64,000 bases of DNA, from contig NZ_RYEV01000005.1 in the NCBI RefSeq assembly GCF_004138485.1, positions 1,102,827 to 1,166,826 of the forward strand, given 5' to 3'. This document shows positions 18,404 to 27,749 of this stretch, piece after piece. Position numbers and translations under genes: made by a program. This DNA comes from Peristeroidobacter soli. Lineage in GTDB: Bacteria > Pseudomonadota > Gammaproteobacteria > Steroidobacterales > Steroidobacteraceae. Numbering within the stretch: the first letter of the stretch is position 1; the number at the start of each line of letters is the position of its first letter. Below the pieces are notes generated by a model that was not told the origin of the DNA, searched no databases, and saw nothing but the letters and a program-made list of their open reading frames with translations.

Positions 18404-19405
18404 GTGCAAAACGTTGTGAAATTGTTTACTCGCGGCCGAGCTGCGGCGCCGGCGCAGACCGAAGTGCATGCTGCCGACGCCGTCTGTATCCAGGCCCTGC
18501 CGATCTGGACCAAACAGGTCGAGACGGCGCGGGTGCAGAGCGAAGAGGCCATCATCGCGCTCAGCGGGCGCTTTGCCAGCATCGTCAACCGGCTCGATCT
18601 GGCGCTCGATGCGTCTCAGCACAACTCCGGCGGCGCCGATCTGTCGCGGGCCCTGGACGAGGGCCGGCAGGAGCTGGCGCAAGTGATGAGTGCGTTGAAC
18701 GAGATTCACAAGAGCCGCTCGACGCTGGCCGAACAGATCCGCGCGCTGGCCGCGCACAGCAGTGAGCTGGCGAAGATGGCGAGCGAAGTCGAACAGATCG
18801 CGTTTCAGACCAACATGCTCGCGCTCAACGCGGCCATCGAAGCGGCGCACGTGGGCGAGGCCGGTCGCGGCTTTGCCGTCGTGGCTCACGAGGTTCGCAA
18901 CCTCGCCACCGCCTCGCGCGAGACCGGCAAGGGCATCACGCAGAAGATCGCGCTGGTCAATCAGTCGCTCGAGGAAATCATCACGACCAACGAGACCGTG
19001 TCGGCGCGCGAAGGCGAAGCGCTGCACGACTCGGGCAATCGGATTCAGGGCGTGCTCGGCAAGTTCGGCGACATGAGCGAAGGCCTGGCGCGTTCCGCCG
19101 AAGATCTGCGTCGCGAAAGCGGGGTCATCAAAGGCGAGATCGAGGATTCGCTGGTGCAGCTGCAGTTCCAGGACCGCGTCGGCCAGATCATGGCCCAGGT
19201 GGTCGGCAGCATGCAAGACCTCGATGAGCGGGCGGGCGCGGTGGCACGCGGTGAACAGCTGCAGATCGACACTGCCGCCTACATGGCGCAGATGGTCAGC
19301 ACGTACACCACCGAAGAACAGCGCAGAAATCATCAAGTCACGGCGGGCAGCGTTCCCGCACCGACCCTCAAGGTACAGGGCGGGTCGGACGTCGAATTCT
19401 TTTGA
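18404..19405 (+). CDS. soluble MCP-like receptor without membrane segments
   Basis: This 333-residue protein has the receptor signalling tip ([20 protein letters not shown], then [20 protein letters not shown]) but no transmembrane helix or HAMP. It is probably cytoplasmic. The C-terminal part carries [20 protein letters not shown], a motif seen in some soluble receptors and reminiscent of the QDFQDLTGQ region of CheZ. That likeness is by eye only. The start is a GTG at 18404, supported by AGGA upstream. It may monitor an internal signal or serve as an adaptor in the array. Confidence 0.85.
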   Translation: MQNVVKLFTRGRAAAPAQTEVHAADAVCIQALPIWTKQVETARVQSEEAIIALSGRFASIVNRLDLALDASQHNSGGADLSRALDEGRQELAQVMSALNEIHKSRSTLAEQIRALAAHSSELAKMASEVEQIAFQTNMLALNAAIEAAHVGEAGRGFAVVAHEVRNLATASRETGKGITQKIALVNQSLEEIITTNETVSAREGEALHDSGNRIQGVLGKFGDMSEGLARSAEDLRRESGVIKGEIEDSLVQLQFQDRVGQIMAQVVGSMQDLDERAGAVARGEQLQIDTAAYMAQMVSTYTTEEQRRNHQVTAGSVPAPTLKVQGGSDVEFF

Positions 19406-19420
19406 ACGGAGTGAATGGCA

Positions 19421-19786
19421 ATGGCTAAGCGAATTCTGATCGTCGACGACTCCGCCTCGGTGCGGCAGGTGTCGAACATCGCGCTGACCCGCGCGGGCTA
19501 CGAAGTCATCGAGGCCACCGACGGCCAGGATGGGCTCACCAAGCTCGCGGGCAAGATCAACCTGATCATCAGCGACGTGAACATGCCGCGCATGGACGGC
19601 ATCACGTTCCTGAAGGCCGTCAAGGCCCATCCGAATTACAAGTTCACGCCGGTGATCATGCTGACCACCGAAGCCGGCGAGGACAAGAAGAATGAAGGCC
19701 GCGCGGCGGGTGCCAAAGCGTGGATCGTCAAACCGTTTCAACCTCAGACCATGCTGGACGCGGTCGCCAAGCTCTGCCTGGCCTGA
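19421..19786 (+). CDS. cheY: chemotaxis response regulator CheY
   Basis: A 121-residue single receiver domain. The acidic pocket is DD at residues 9-10, the phosphorylated Asp is about 52 (LIISDVNMPRMDG), the Thr is near 82 (MLTTEAG) and the Lys about 104 (WIVKPF). It has no output domain, so it acts by binding a partner. CGGAG at 19407-19411 favours ATG 19421; ATG 19415 is in frame but too close. Confidence 0.95.
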   Translation: MAKRILIVDDSASVRQVSNIALTRAGYEVIEATDGQDGLTKLAGKINLIISDVNMPRMDGITFLKAVKAHPNYKFTPVIMLTTEAGEDKKNEGRAAGAKAWIVKPFQPQTMLDAVAKLCLA

Positions 19787-19821
19787 AGCGCGTCCCGCAA
19801 GAACAATAATTGGAGATTGCA

Positions 19822-21609
19822 ATGCTTTCGAATATGCGGATCGGCCCTCGATTGATCGCGGCTTTCATGATGCTGGTGTTGATCAGCATCGTCATCGGCA
19901 TGGTCGGCCTGTACGGCGCCGGCAAGATCGACGACAAGGCCGAGCAGATGTACACCAAGGAACTGATGGGTCTGTCGCACATCAAGGAAGCCAACATCAA
20001 ACTGATCGCCATCGGTCGGGCGCGCTCCAACTTCCTGCTCGCGACCAGCGAGGCCGAGCGCGACAAACACCTGCAATCCATCAAGACCAACTCCACCGAT
20101 GCGCTCAAGGCAATGGAGGAGGCGCAGCCGCTGTTCGTCTCCGACCGCGCCAAGCAGCTGTTCTCGGACATCGGCAAGACCTGGGCGGAATACGACGCTG
20201 AAATGCAGCGCGCGCTCACGCTGGCCGCGAAGCAGCCGCTGCAGTCGCGCAGTGAAGATCTGGTGCGCTCGCTCGATACGGTGCGTCAGCACGCCGATCA
20301 GCTCGACGCCATGATGAGTGAGCTGACCGAGCAGAAGGAAACGCGCGCGGCCGAAGCGCTCGTGGAGACCGGCGCCGTCTACTCGGTGAGCCGCAACTGG
20401 ATCCTCGTGACGCTCGCAGCCGGCGTGATCATCGGCATCGTGCTCGCGCTCGTCATCAGCCGCGGCGTGACGCGTCCGCTCGGTATCGCCGTACAGGCGG
20501 CCAATCGCCTGGCGAAGGGTGACTTCTCGGTCGCCATCGAATCGGAGTCCAAGGACGAAGTCGGCGACATGCTCCGTGCCATGCGTGACATGGTGACCGC
20601 CGCCGGCGGCAGCATCGATGAAGTGTCGAAGGTGATGCGCGCCATCTCCGAGGGCGACCTGACCAAGACCATCGACAAGAATTACGAAGGCGTGTTCAAC
20701 GAGATGAAGGAATACGCCAACAGCACCGTGCTGAAGCTCTCGATGATCATCGGTGAGATCAACACCGCGACCGATGCCATGTCGAGCGCGTCCCAGCAGG
20801 TGAGCACGACCGCGCAGTCGTTGTCGCAGGCTGCGAGCGAACAGGCCGCGGGTGTCGAGGAGACCAGCGCGTCCATCGAACAGATGACGGCGTCGATCTC
20901 CCAGAACACCGAGAACGCCAAGGTCACCGACAGCATGGCCCGCAAGTCCGCGGGTGAGGCGAGCGAGGGTGGCGAGGCGGTGAAGGCCACGGTCTCGGCG
21001 ATGAAACAGATCGCGCAGAAGATCAGCATCATCGACGACATCGCGTATCAGACGAACCTGCTCGCGCTCAACGCGGCGATCGAAGCGGCTCGCGCCGGTG
21101 AGCACGGCAAGGGCTTCGCGGTGGTGGCGGCTGAAGTGCGCAAGCTCGCCGAGCGCAGCCAGGTGGCGGCTCAGGAGATCGGCACGGTCGCGATCAACAG
21201 CGTCGAGCTGGCCGAGCGCGCCGGCAAGCTGCTCGATGAAATCGTTCCGAGCATCACCAAGACCTCGGATCTGGTGCAGGAGATCTCGGCCGCTTCGCAG
21301 GAGCAGGCGTCGGGCGTCAATCAGATCAACTCCGCGATGACTCAGTTGAGCCAGACGACTCAGCAGAACGCGTCCTCCTCCGAAGAGCTGGCGGCGACCG
21401 CCGAAGAAATGAGCGGTCAGGCTGAGCAGCTGTTGCAGACCGTGGCGTTCTTCCGCGTTCAGGGCGGGGTGTTCAGTTCCGGCGCCAAGCCGGCGCGTGG
21501 GAAAGCGCCGACCGAGAAAGCCACGATCAAGAAAGGCGCGCCGGCGGTCGTTGGTAACCTGGCGCTGGCCGCCGGCGACCCGGACCTCGGCAGCTTCGCC
21601 AAGTTCTGA
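19822..21609 (+). CDS. methyl-accepting chemotaxis protein 2
   Basis: A 595-residue receptor with an N-terminal helix ([20 protein letters not shown]), a periplasmic four-helix-type sensor domain, a second helix near residue 195 ([20 protein letters not shown]), HAMP, a second HAMP-like stretch ([15 protein letters not shown]) and the signalling hairpin. Its signalling part is very close to MCP 1 at the DNA level as well. GGAG at 19812-19815 supports ATG 19822. The C terminus ends GSFAKF. It lies between cheY and cheR. Confidence 0.95.
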   Translation: MLSNMRIGPRLIAAFMMLVLISIVIGMVGLYGAGKIDDKAEQMYTKELMGLSHIKEANIKLIAIGRARSNFLLATSEAERDKHLQSIKTNSTDALKAMEEAQPLFVSDRAKQLFSDIGKTWAEYDAEMQRALTLAAKQPLQSRSEDLVRSLDTVRQHADQLDAMMSELTEQKETRAAEALVETGAVYSVSRNWILVTLAAGVIIGIVLALVISRGVTRPLGIAVQAANRLAKGDFSVAIESESKDEVGDMLRAMRDMVTAAGGSIDEVSKVMRAISEGDLTKTIDKNYEGVFNEMKEYANSTVLKLSMIIGEINTATDAMSSASQQVSTTAQSLSQAASEQAAGVEETSASIEQMTASISQNTENAKVTDSMARKSAGEASEGGEAVKATVSAMKQIAQKISIIDDIAYQTNLLALNAAIEAARAGEHGKGFAVVAAEVRKLAERSQVAAQEIGTVAINSVELAERAGKLLDEIVPSITKTSDLVQEISAASQEQASGVNQINSAMTQLSQTTQQNASSSEELAATAEEMSGQAEQLLQTVAFFRVQGGVFSSGAKPARGKAPTEKATIKKGAPAVVGNLALAAGDPDLGSFAKF

Positions 21610-21658
21610 TTGAAACGTTTTCAGCTCACAGCCCCCTGGATAGACGACGACCGCGCCG

Positions 21659-22465
21659 ATGACGACTGCCATCACTGATAAGGAGTTCGCGCTGTTCCAG
21701 CGCTTCATCTACGACGCGGCCGGCATCACGATGTCGCCATCGAAGAAGGCGCTGGTGATGAGCCGGCTGTCCAAGCGGCTCGACCTGCGCAAACTGCCAA
21801 CGTTCGCCGAGTACTTCAAGGTGCTCTCGAGCGGGCAGGATGCGCAGGAAGTGCAGCTTGCGATCGACCTGCTGACCACCAACGAGACGTACTTCTTCCG
21901 CGAGCCGAAACATTTCGATCTGCTGCGTGAGCAGGCGGAACAGGCGCGCGGCCGGGGCCAACCGTTCCGGGTGTGGAGCGCGGCGTGCTCGACGGGCGAG
22001 GAGCCTTACAGCATCGCCATGGTGCTCGCAGCGACGCTGCAGACCACACCGTTCGAAATCCTCGGCTCGGATATCAGCTCGCGCGTGCTCGAGCGGGCTC
22101 GCACCGGCCACTATCCGGTGTCGCGCACGGTTCATACGCCCAAGGCCTACTTGCAGCAGTTCTGTCTGCGTGGCACCGGCGCGCAGGAAGGGACGGTCCT
22201 CGTCGACCGTCCGCTGCGGGACAAAGTGCGGTTCATGCAAGTGAACCTGAATACGACCTTGCCCAAGATCGGGCCGTTCGATTTCGTGTTCCTGCGTAAC
22301 GTGATGATCTATTTCAGCGCCGACACCAAGCGCCAGGTGGTGGAGCGCGTGCTGTCGACCCTCAAACCCGGCGGCTATCTGCTGATCGGACACTCGGAGA
22401 CCTTGAACGATTTGAATGCATCGGCGGCGGCGGTGGCTCCTTCGATCTATCGCAAGCCATGTTGA
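21659..22465 (+). CDS. cheR: chemotaxis methyltransferase CheR
   Basis: A 268-residue SAM-dependent enzyme that methylates Glu side chains on receptors. The N-terminal helical domain has [18 protein letters not shown]. The catalytic domain has [16 protein letters not shown], the SAM-binding [17 protein letters not shown] and [11 protein letters not shown]. These are the standard CheR motifs. The stop overlaps the cheB start by 7 bp, which couples the opposing activities. Confidence 0.95.
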   Translation: MTTAITDKEFALFQRFIYDAAGITMSPSKKALVMSRLSKRLDLRKLPTFAEYFKVLSSGQDAQEVQLAIDLLTTNETYFFREPKHFDLLREQAEQARGRGQPFRVWSAACSTGEEPYSIAMVLAATLQTTPFEILGSDISSRVLERARTGHYPVSRTVHTPKAYLQQFCLRGTGAQEGTVLVDRPLRDKVRFMQVNLNTTLPKIGPFDFVFLRNVMIYFSADTKRQVVERVLSTLKPGGYLLIGHSETLNDLNASAAAVAPSIYRKPC

Positions 22466-23601
22466 ACACGCGTCCCCTTCAAGCCAGCCAGCGGCGCGTG
22501 CAGGTGATGATCGTCGACGACTCGGCGGTCGTGCGCCAGGCGTTGACCGAGGTGTTGAACGCGGATCCCGGCATCGAAGTGCTGTGTGCGGTCGCCGATC
22601 CGTTGCTCGCCATGGAGCGCATGAAGACGAAGTGGCCGCAGGTCATCGTGCTCGATGTCGAGATGCCGCGCATGGACGGGTTGACGTTCCTGCGCAAGAT
22701 CATGGCCGAGCGACCGACGCCCGTCGTCATCTGCTCGACGCTCACCGAGGCCGGGGCGGCTACCACGCTCGAAGCCTTGGCGGCGGGCGCCGTCAGCATC
22801 GTTACCAAACCCAAGCTCGGCCTGCGCCGGTTCATCGAAGATGCGTCGGCGGATCTTGCGTCCGCGGTGAAAGCGGCCTCGCATGCGAATGTGAGCAGGC
22901 TGCGCGCGGCGCCTCGAATGTCGGCGGAGCCTGCGCAGGCGCTCGGTGTGCCGCCAAAGCTCACGGCCGACGCGATTCTCTCGCCCAGCGGCCCGAAAGC
23001 GCTTCAGCAGACGACCGAGCGCATCATTGCAATCGGCACATCGACTGGTGGCACGCAGGCGCTGGAGCAGGTGCTGACGTGTCTGCCGCGAGTGAGCCCA
23101 GGCATCGCGATCGTCCAGCACATGCCTGAAAAATTCACGGCTGCCTTCGCGAGTCGCTTGAACAGTCTGTGTCAGATCGAAGTGCGCGAGGCCCGGCACG
23201 GCGATCGTTTGCTGCCCGGTCTGGCGTTGATTGCGCCCGGTGGCAAGCACATGATGCTGAAGCGCAGCGGCGCGTACTACTACATGGAAATCATCGACGG
23301 TCCGCTGGTGAACCGGCACCGTCCCTCGGTTGACGTTTTGTTTCGTTCGGCAGCGAAGTGCGCCGGCGCGAACGTGCTCGGCATCATCATGACCGGCATG
23401 GGCGATGATGGCGCCCGTGGCTTGAAGGAAATGCGGGACGCTGGCGCCGCCACGATCGCGCAGGACGAGGCGACTTGCGTGGTGTTTGGCATGCCCAAGG
23501 AAGCAATTCGCATGGGCGGCGCGCAGCGCGTGCTGTCGCTCGGCGACTTGCCGCGCTCCATGCTGGACTTCGGTGCCGGCAAGCGAATAGAAGGGAAGTA
23601 G
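22459..23601 (+). CDS. cheB: chemotaxis methylesterase CheB
   Basis: A 380-residue receptor-demethylating enzyme. The N-terminal receiver has its Asp at about residue 66 ([13 protein letters not shown]). The C-terminal esterase has the catalytic triad Ser195 (GTSTGGTQ), His221 (VQHMPEKF) and Asp317 ([11 protein letters not shown]). The linker between domains, about 60 residues, is longer than in E. coli. It overlaps cheR and is followed 13 bp later by the REC-EAL gene. Confidence 0.96.
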   Translation: MLNTRPLQASQRRVQVMIVDDSAVVRQALTEVLNADPGIEVLCAVADPLLAMERMKTKWPQVIVLDVEMPRMDGLTFLRKIMAERPTPVVICSTLTEAGAATTLEALAAGAVSIVTKPKLGLRRFIEDASADLASAVKAASHANVSRLRAAPRMSAEPAQALGVPPKLTADAILSPSGPKALQQTTERIIAIGTSTGGTQALEQVLTCLPRVSPGIAIVQHMPEKFTAAFASRLNSLCQIEVREARHGDRLLPGLALIAPGGKHMMLKRSGAYYYMEIIDGPLVNRHRPSVDVLFRSAAKCAGANVLGIIMTGMGDDGARGLKEMRDAGAATIAQDEATCVVFGMPKEAIRMGGAQRVLSLGDLPRSMLDFGAGKRIEGK

Positions 23602-23614
23602 GAAGGGAAGCAGC

Positions 23615-24835
23615 ATGACCGCGCCGCCTGTGTCGATTGCCTCCGTGCTGATCGTCGACGACAGTTTCGTGCAACGTGACCACGCGGTGTCGATCTGCAA
23701 GGCGCTGGGCATTGCCAGGATCCACGAGGCCAGCAATGGCCGCGAGGCGCTGGCGCTGTTGACCGCGATCTCACCGCGTCCCGGCCTGGTGATCGTCGAT
23801 CTGGAAATGCCGACCATGGATGGCCCGGAGTTCCTGGTGAAGTTGCAGGAGCTCGGCTTCGATATTCCTGTGATCGTCGCCTCCTCGCGCGAGCGGGCGT
23901 TGATCGACACGGTTCGCGAAATGGGCGGCGTGCTCGGTTTGCATGTGCTCGCCGCCGTTCAGAAGCCGTTGCAGGCCGACGTTCTGCGGCAGGCCATTCA
24001 GAACGCGAAGGGCAGAGAGCTCGCGCGCGCTTCGCAGCGTGTGGATCTGGGCGTCGATGCCACCTCGCTATCGGATGCCCTGGAGCGCAGCGAAGTTTAC
24101 GTTCACTATCAACCGAAGGCCGACATTCGCACCGGCATCGTCCGCGGCGTGGAAGCGCTGGCGCGGTGGAAACATCCGACGATGGGCCAGGTGCCGCCGG
24201 ATCAGTTCATTCCGGTCGCCGAGCGCAGTCAGTTGATTCATCGTCTGACCATCGATGTGATGAATCAGGCGATGTTGCAGAACGCCGCGTGGCGCGCTCG
24301 CGGCTTGCATCTGCCAGTCGCGATCAATCTGTCGCCGATGCTACTCGAGCGTTCCGACCTCGCGTTGGAAATATCCTCGTTGCAGCAGTGTCACGGTCTG
24401 ACGCCGGATCAGATCGTCATCGAGATCACCGAAAGCTCGCTGGTCACCCGCGTCGGCACGGCATTGAGTGTGCTGGCTCAGCTGCGTCTGCGAGGCTTCG
24501 GTTTGTCGATCGACGACTACGGCACCGGTTTCTCATCGATGCAGCAGCTCGCACGCATTCCGTTCACCGAGCTGAAGATCGATCGCAGCTTCGTACGAGG
24601 TGCACCGGAGCGTGAGAGTCTGCAGGTGATCCTGCGCTCCGCGATCGAGATGGCGAACCGGCTGGGGCTGGTCACGGTCGCCGAGGGTGTCGAGACGCTC
24701 GATGAGTGGCGCATGCTGCAGGAGTATGGCTGCACCCTCGGCCAAGGCTGGCTGATCGCGAAGCCCATGTCCGGCGAGGACCTGATCGGCTGGATGAAAC
24801 AATATCGCGTGCAGGCGGCACAGCTGCGCGCCTAG
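23615..24835 (+). CDS. response regulator with c-di-GMP phosphodiesterase (EAL) domain
   Basis: A 406-residue REC-EAL protein, similar in layout to RocR-type regulators. The receiver has its Asp at about residue 62 (LVIVDLEMPTMDG). The EAL domain keeps the catalytic motifs GVEALARWKHP, EITESSLV, DDYGTGFSS, LKIDRSFV and AEGVET, so it should be active. It probably lowers c-di-GMP when phosphorylated, perhaps by CheA of the same operon. That would couple this chemosensory array to surface motility or biofilm control rather than only to flagellar switching. It is the last gene of the run. Confidence 0.93.
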   Translation: MTAPPVSIASVLIVDDSFVQRDHAVSICKALGIARIHEASNGREALALLTAISPRPGLVIVDLEMPTMDGPEFLVKLQELGFDIPVIVASSRERALIDTVREMGGVLGLHVLAAVQKPLQADVLRQAIQNAKGRELARASQRVDLGVDATSLSDALERSEVYVHYQPKADIRTGIVRGVEALARWKHPTMGQVPPDQFIPVAERSQLIHRLTIDVMNQAMLQNAAWRARGLHLPVAINLSPMLLERSDLALEISSLQQCHGLTPDQIVIEITESSLVTRVGTALSVLAQLRLRGFGLSIDDYGTGFSSMQQLARIPFTELKIDRSFVRGAPERESLQVILRSAIEMANRLGLVTVAEGVETLDEWRMLQEYGCTLGQGWLIAKPMSGEDLIGWMKQYRVQAAQLRA

Positions 24836-24893
24836 GGTTGCCTCGGCCATTCCGCTACACTACGCGCCGATTTCCCTTCGGCTCGTACTGGCA

Positions 24894-25919
24894 ATGTCCG
24901 AAAGCTATCGCATCCAGCGTCGACAATTGCTTCAGGCAATGATGGCCGCGGCCGTGCCGGTCGGCCTGATGTCCTGTTCCAGTGAAACATCGGCGGGCCC
25001 GCTGGTCGTCGGTGGCTTGCCCGTCACCTGTAATTTGACTTTGCCGGTCGCGTGCGTCGCACGTTCCCGGGCGCCGCAGGCCGCCGGGCAGAGTTTTGCC
25101 TTTCAGTACAGCAAGTACAGCGGCTGGCCGGAGATCAAGGAATCGCTCATGGCCGGCCGGATCCAGGCCGCCTACATGCTGGCGCCGCTGGTCATGGACC
25201 TGGCGGACAAGAAGATTCCGGTGAAGATCGTGTCGCTGGGCCATCGCTCCGGCGCCGTCATCATGGTGCGCACCGATTCGCCGTATCAGACGTTCCGTCA
25301 GCTGTCCGGCAAACGCATCGCCATTCCCAGCCGGTTCGCCGTGGACTTCCTGTTTCTGCGCAAGATGCTGGCGCAGGAGAGCATGACGCCGGCCGATATC
25401 GAGATCGTCGAAATGCCGCCGCCGGACATGCCCGCGGCGTTGTATGCGAACGCGGTCGACGCCTACTGCACGGGCGAGCCCTTTGGCGCGGCAGCTCAGA
25501 GCGCCGGCTATGCGCGTCCGCTGCGCATGACGCGAGATGAATGGCGCAACTACATCTGTTGCGTGCTCACGGTGCGGGAGGAGTTGATACAAACCAATCG
25601 CCCGCTGGTTCAGGATCTGGTCAATTACGTGCTCGGCGCGGGCCAGTGGCTCGATCTGCAACAGGGCAATCGCGACAAGGCGGTGCAGATTGCCGCCGGC
25701 AAGCAATACTTCAATCAGGATCCCAACATCATTCGTTTCGTGATGGAGAATCCGACCGACCGGGTGACTTACGGCGATCTGCGCATGATCCGCGCCGAGT
25801 TCGAGGAGCTGATGCAGCTGTCGATCCAGGCGGGCACGATCAAACATCCGATCGCTTACGAAGCCTATATGGACGAAAGCTTCGCCAAGGCGGCGCAGGC
25901 GGCGGCCATCAATATCTGA
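24894..25919 (+). CDS. ABC importer substrate-binding lipoprotein (NrtA/SsuA-type)
   Basis: A 341-residue periplasmic binding protein. The N terminus has RRQLLQ, a possible twin-arginine signal, then a lipobox-like LMSC, so it may be lipidated. The body includes SGWPEIKESLMAGRIQAAYM, AYCTGEPFGAAA and MENPTDRVTYGDLRM, which fit the nitrate/sulfonate/taurine NMT1-like class. The mature start has unusual cysteines (VTCNLTLPVACVA) and there is a CC in NYICCVLTV. The ligand is not clear. A SCO protein, a cupredoxin-like protein, a permease and an ATPase follow, so this is the recognition part of one transport locus. Confidence 0.85.
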   Translation: MSESYRIQRRQLLQAMMAAAVPVGLMSCSSETSAGPLVVGGLPVTCNLTLPVACVARSRAPQAAGQSFAFQYSKYSGWPEIKESLMAGRIQAAYMLAPLVMDLADKKIPVKIVSLGHRSGAVIMVRTDSPYQTFRQLSGKRIAIPSRFAVDFLFLRKMLAQESMTPADIEIVEMPPPDMPAALYANAVDAYCTGEPFGAAAQSAGYARPLRMTRDEWRNYICCVLTVREELIQTNRPLVQDLVNYVLGAGQWLDLQQGNRDKAVQIAAGKQYFNQDPNIIRFVMENPTDRVTYGDLRMIRAEFEELMQLSIQAGTIKHPIAYEAYMDESFAKAAQAAAINI

Positions 25920-25926
25920 TGCCGGC

Positions 25927-26520
25927 ATGAAACATCACGGACGCATTACTGGCTGGCTGACGGCGATGATGGTGTCGCTGAGCGCGATGTGCGCGCTCGC
26001 GGCCGATCGCCCCACGCTCAAGGCCGGCGTATTCGAGCCGCCGCGTGCCGCGCCGGAGCTGTCGTTGGAGGCATCGAGCGGGGGCAAGCTCGCGCTCGCG
26101 AATTATCGTGGCAAGGTCGTGCTGCTCGGCTTTGGCTTCACCTCTTGTCCTGAAGTGTGTCCGACGACGCTTGCGACCCTGGCGCAGGCGCGCAGGCGAC
26201 TCGGCGCGCAGGGCGAACAGCTGCAAGTGCTGTATGTCACCGTCGATCCTGAGCGTGACAATGCAGATCGAATGCGCGCCTATCTTCACGGCTTCGATAC
26301 GAGCTTCGTCGGCGGCACCGGCACGCCGGAGCAGCTTGCGGGAGTTCGCAAGAATTATGGCGTGATGGCCGAGCGCAAGCCGTTCGGTAACAGCTACACC
26401 GTTGCGCATTCCTCATCGGTGTACGTGATCGACCCGAAGGGCCTGCTTCGAGGGATGATGCCGTACGGGCGATTGCCTGATGATTACGTGCACGACGTTC
26501 GCGCGTTGCTGAGCGAGTGA
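25927..26520 (+). CDS. SCO/SenC family copper-binding thioredoxin-like protein
   Basis: A 197-residue exported or membrane-anchored protein with an N-terminal hydrophobic segment (MMVSLSAMCALAAD). The Cu-binding pair is Cys74 and Cys78 (FTSCPEVCPTT), with the third ligand His161 in TVAHSSSVYVIDPKG. SCO proteins normally deliver copper to the CuA site of cytochrome oxidase, but no oxidase gene is near. It lies inside an ABC importer operon and overlaps the next gene by one base, which suggests a shared task. Confidence 0.92.
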   Translation: MKHHGRITGWLTAMMVSLSAMCALAADRPTLKAGVFEPPRAAPELSLEASSGGKLALANYRGKVVLLGFGFTSCPEVCPTTLATLAQARRRLGAQGEQLQVLYVTVDPERDNADRMRAYLHGFDTSFVGGTGTPEQLAGVRKNYGVMAERKPFGNSYTVAHSSSVYVIDPKGLLRGMMPYGRLPDDYVHDVRALLSE

Positions 26521-26969
26521 TGAACCGCCGGGGCTGGCTGGTCATCGTCGCTGTGGGCGTGCTGGTGGGCGTCAGCTGGGCTGCATTGACGCCGCTGCCG
26601 GAGCGCTCGACTCGTGAGCAACCATTCGTCATTCCCGAGGGCACCTGGCAGCGACGCATGTCGGGCGATCCGGTCGACATCCTTCCACAGCACATTCGTC
26701 TCACCCTCGGCATCAACGACGTGCTGCTGCTGAAGAATCAGGATACGGTGCCACAGACGTTCGGCCCGGCGTTGCTGATGCCGGGACAGAGCTTTCGCTT
26801 GCCGTTCGAAGTTGCCTCCGACTATCAATTCGCCTGCACCGCGCACGCCAGCGGTCAAATGACTATCATCGTCGACCCCTTTCCTGCCTCTGCGTGGGGC
26901 AAGCTGCGCTGGCGGGCGCTGAAACTGATCGAGAGCTTCGGTAACAAGAGCCATGAACCGACGACCTGA
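26520..26969 (+). CDS. cupredoxin-like membrane-anchored protein
   Basis: A 149-residue protein with an N-terminal membrane anchor (WLVIVAVGVLVGVSWAAL) and a cupredoxin-like domain. The C-terminal metal loop reads FACTAHASGQM, giving Cys106, His109 and Met114. The first ligand, usually His in NxDxxPHxF, appears as Gln79 (NQDTVPQTFGP). The site may therefore be a modified copper site or not bind copper in the usual way. The TGATG overlap with the SCO gene implies coupled translation. Confidence 0.75.
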   Translation: MNRRGWLVIVAVGVLVGVSWAALTPLPERSTREQPFVIPEGTWQRRMSGDPVDILPQHIRLTLGINDVLLLKNQDTVPQTFGPALLMPGQSFRLPFEVASDYQFACTAHASGQMTIIVDPFPASAWGKLRWRALKLIESFGNKSHEPTT

Positions 26970-26990
26970 TTTCGTCCCGAGTTGTTGCGC

Positions 26991-27749
26991 ATGAGCAGAC
27001 TTCGGCAATCTCTGCCGGGCATCGCGATCATCGTGCTGTTGATCGGCGCCTGGTGGGTGAGCGTGACCCTGACGCGCAGCGTGATCTTTCCAAAGCCCTG
27101 GCAAGTGGTCACCGGCACCGTCGAGCTGATTCGCGATGGCACGTTGTGGATGCATATTGGCGCATCGCTGGGGCGCGTCGGCGCGGGTTTCTCTCTGGCC
27201 GTGCTGGTCGGCGTGCCGCTCGGCTTGTGGATGGGCTGGATGCGCGGCGCCTACGACACGCTCAATCCGCTGTTTCAGATTCTGCGGCCGATCTCGCCGA
27301 TCGCCTGGATTCCGATCGCGATTCTCTGGTTCGGCGTCGGCAATGCTTCGCCGATCTATCTGATCTTCATCTCCTCGGTGTTTCCGATGATCGTGCAGAC
27401 GGTCGCAGGCGTTCATACCATCGAGAAGCGCTATCTGCGCGCGGCGGAGAACTTCGGTGTGTCCCGTTACAAACTGTTTACTCAGGTCGTGATCCCGGCA
27501 GTGTTGCCGCAGATCATCGTCGGCATGCGCATCGGCCTGGGCGTGGCCTGGCTGGTGGTCGTGGCCGCCGAGATGATCGCGCTACGTTCCGGGCTCGGTT
27601 ATCTGATCATCGACTCGCGCAACGCCGGCAATCGCTATGACCTGGTCATCGCGGGCATGATCATCATCGGTTTGATCGGCTTGTTACTGGATGGGCTGAT
27701 GCGCCTGCTGGAAGGATTGAAGATCGTGCGGTGGCGCTATGCCCACTAA
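26991..27749 (+). CDS. ABC importer permease (SsuC/TauC-type)
   Basis: A 252-residue inner-membrane permease with about six helices. It carries the cytoplasmic EAA-type loop AAENFGVSRYKLFTQVVIPA with LPQIIVGMRIGLG. The family imports nitrate, sulfonates, taurine or related anions. The ATG at 26991 was preferred to TTG 26982. The end overlaps the ATPase gene by 11 bp, as in standard transporter operons. Confidence 0.92.
   Translation: MSRLRQSLPGIAIIVLLIGAWWVSVTLTRSVIFPKPWQVVTGTVELIRDGTLWMHIGASLGRVGAGFSLAVLVGVPLGLWMGWMRGAYDTLNPLFQILRPISPIAWIPIAILWFGVGNASPIYLIFISSVFPMIVQTVAGVHTIEKRYLRAAENFGVSRYKLFTQVVIPAVLPQIIVGMRIGLGVAWLVVVAAEMIALRSGLGYLIIDSRNAGNRYDLVIAGMIIIGLIGLLLDGLMRLLEGLKIVRWRYAH

Noticed and set aside
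19744-21708. Long minus-strand open frame opposite the second MCP
   Set aside because: It mirrors a certain MCP gene, has a repetitive Arg/Leu/Gly/His composition and no ribosome-binding site.
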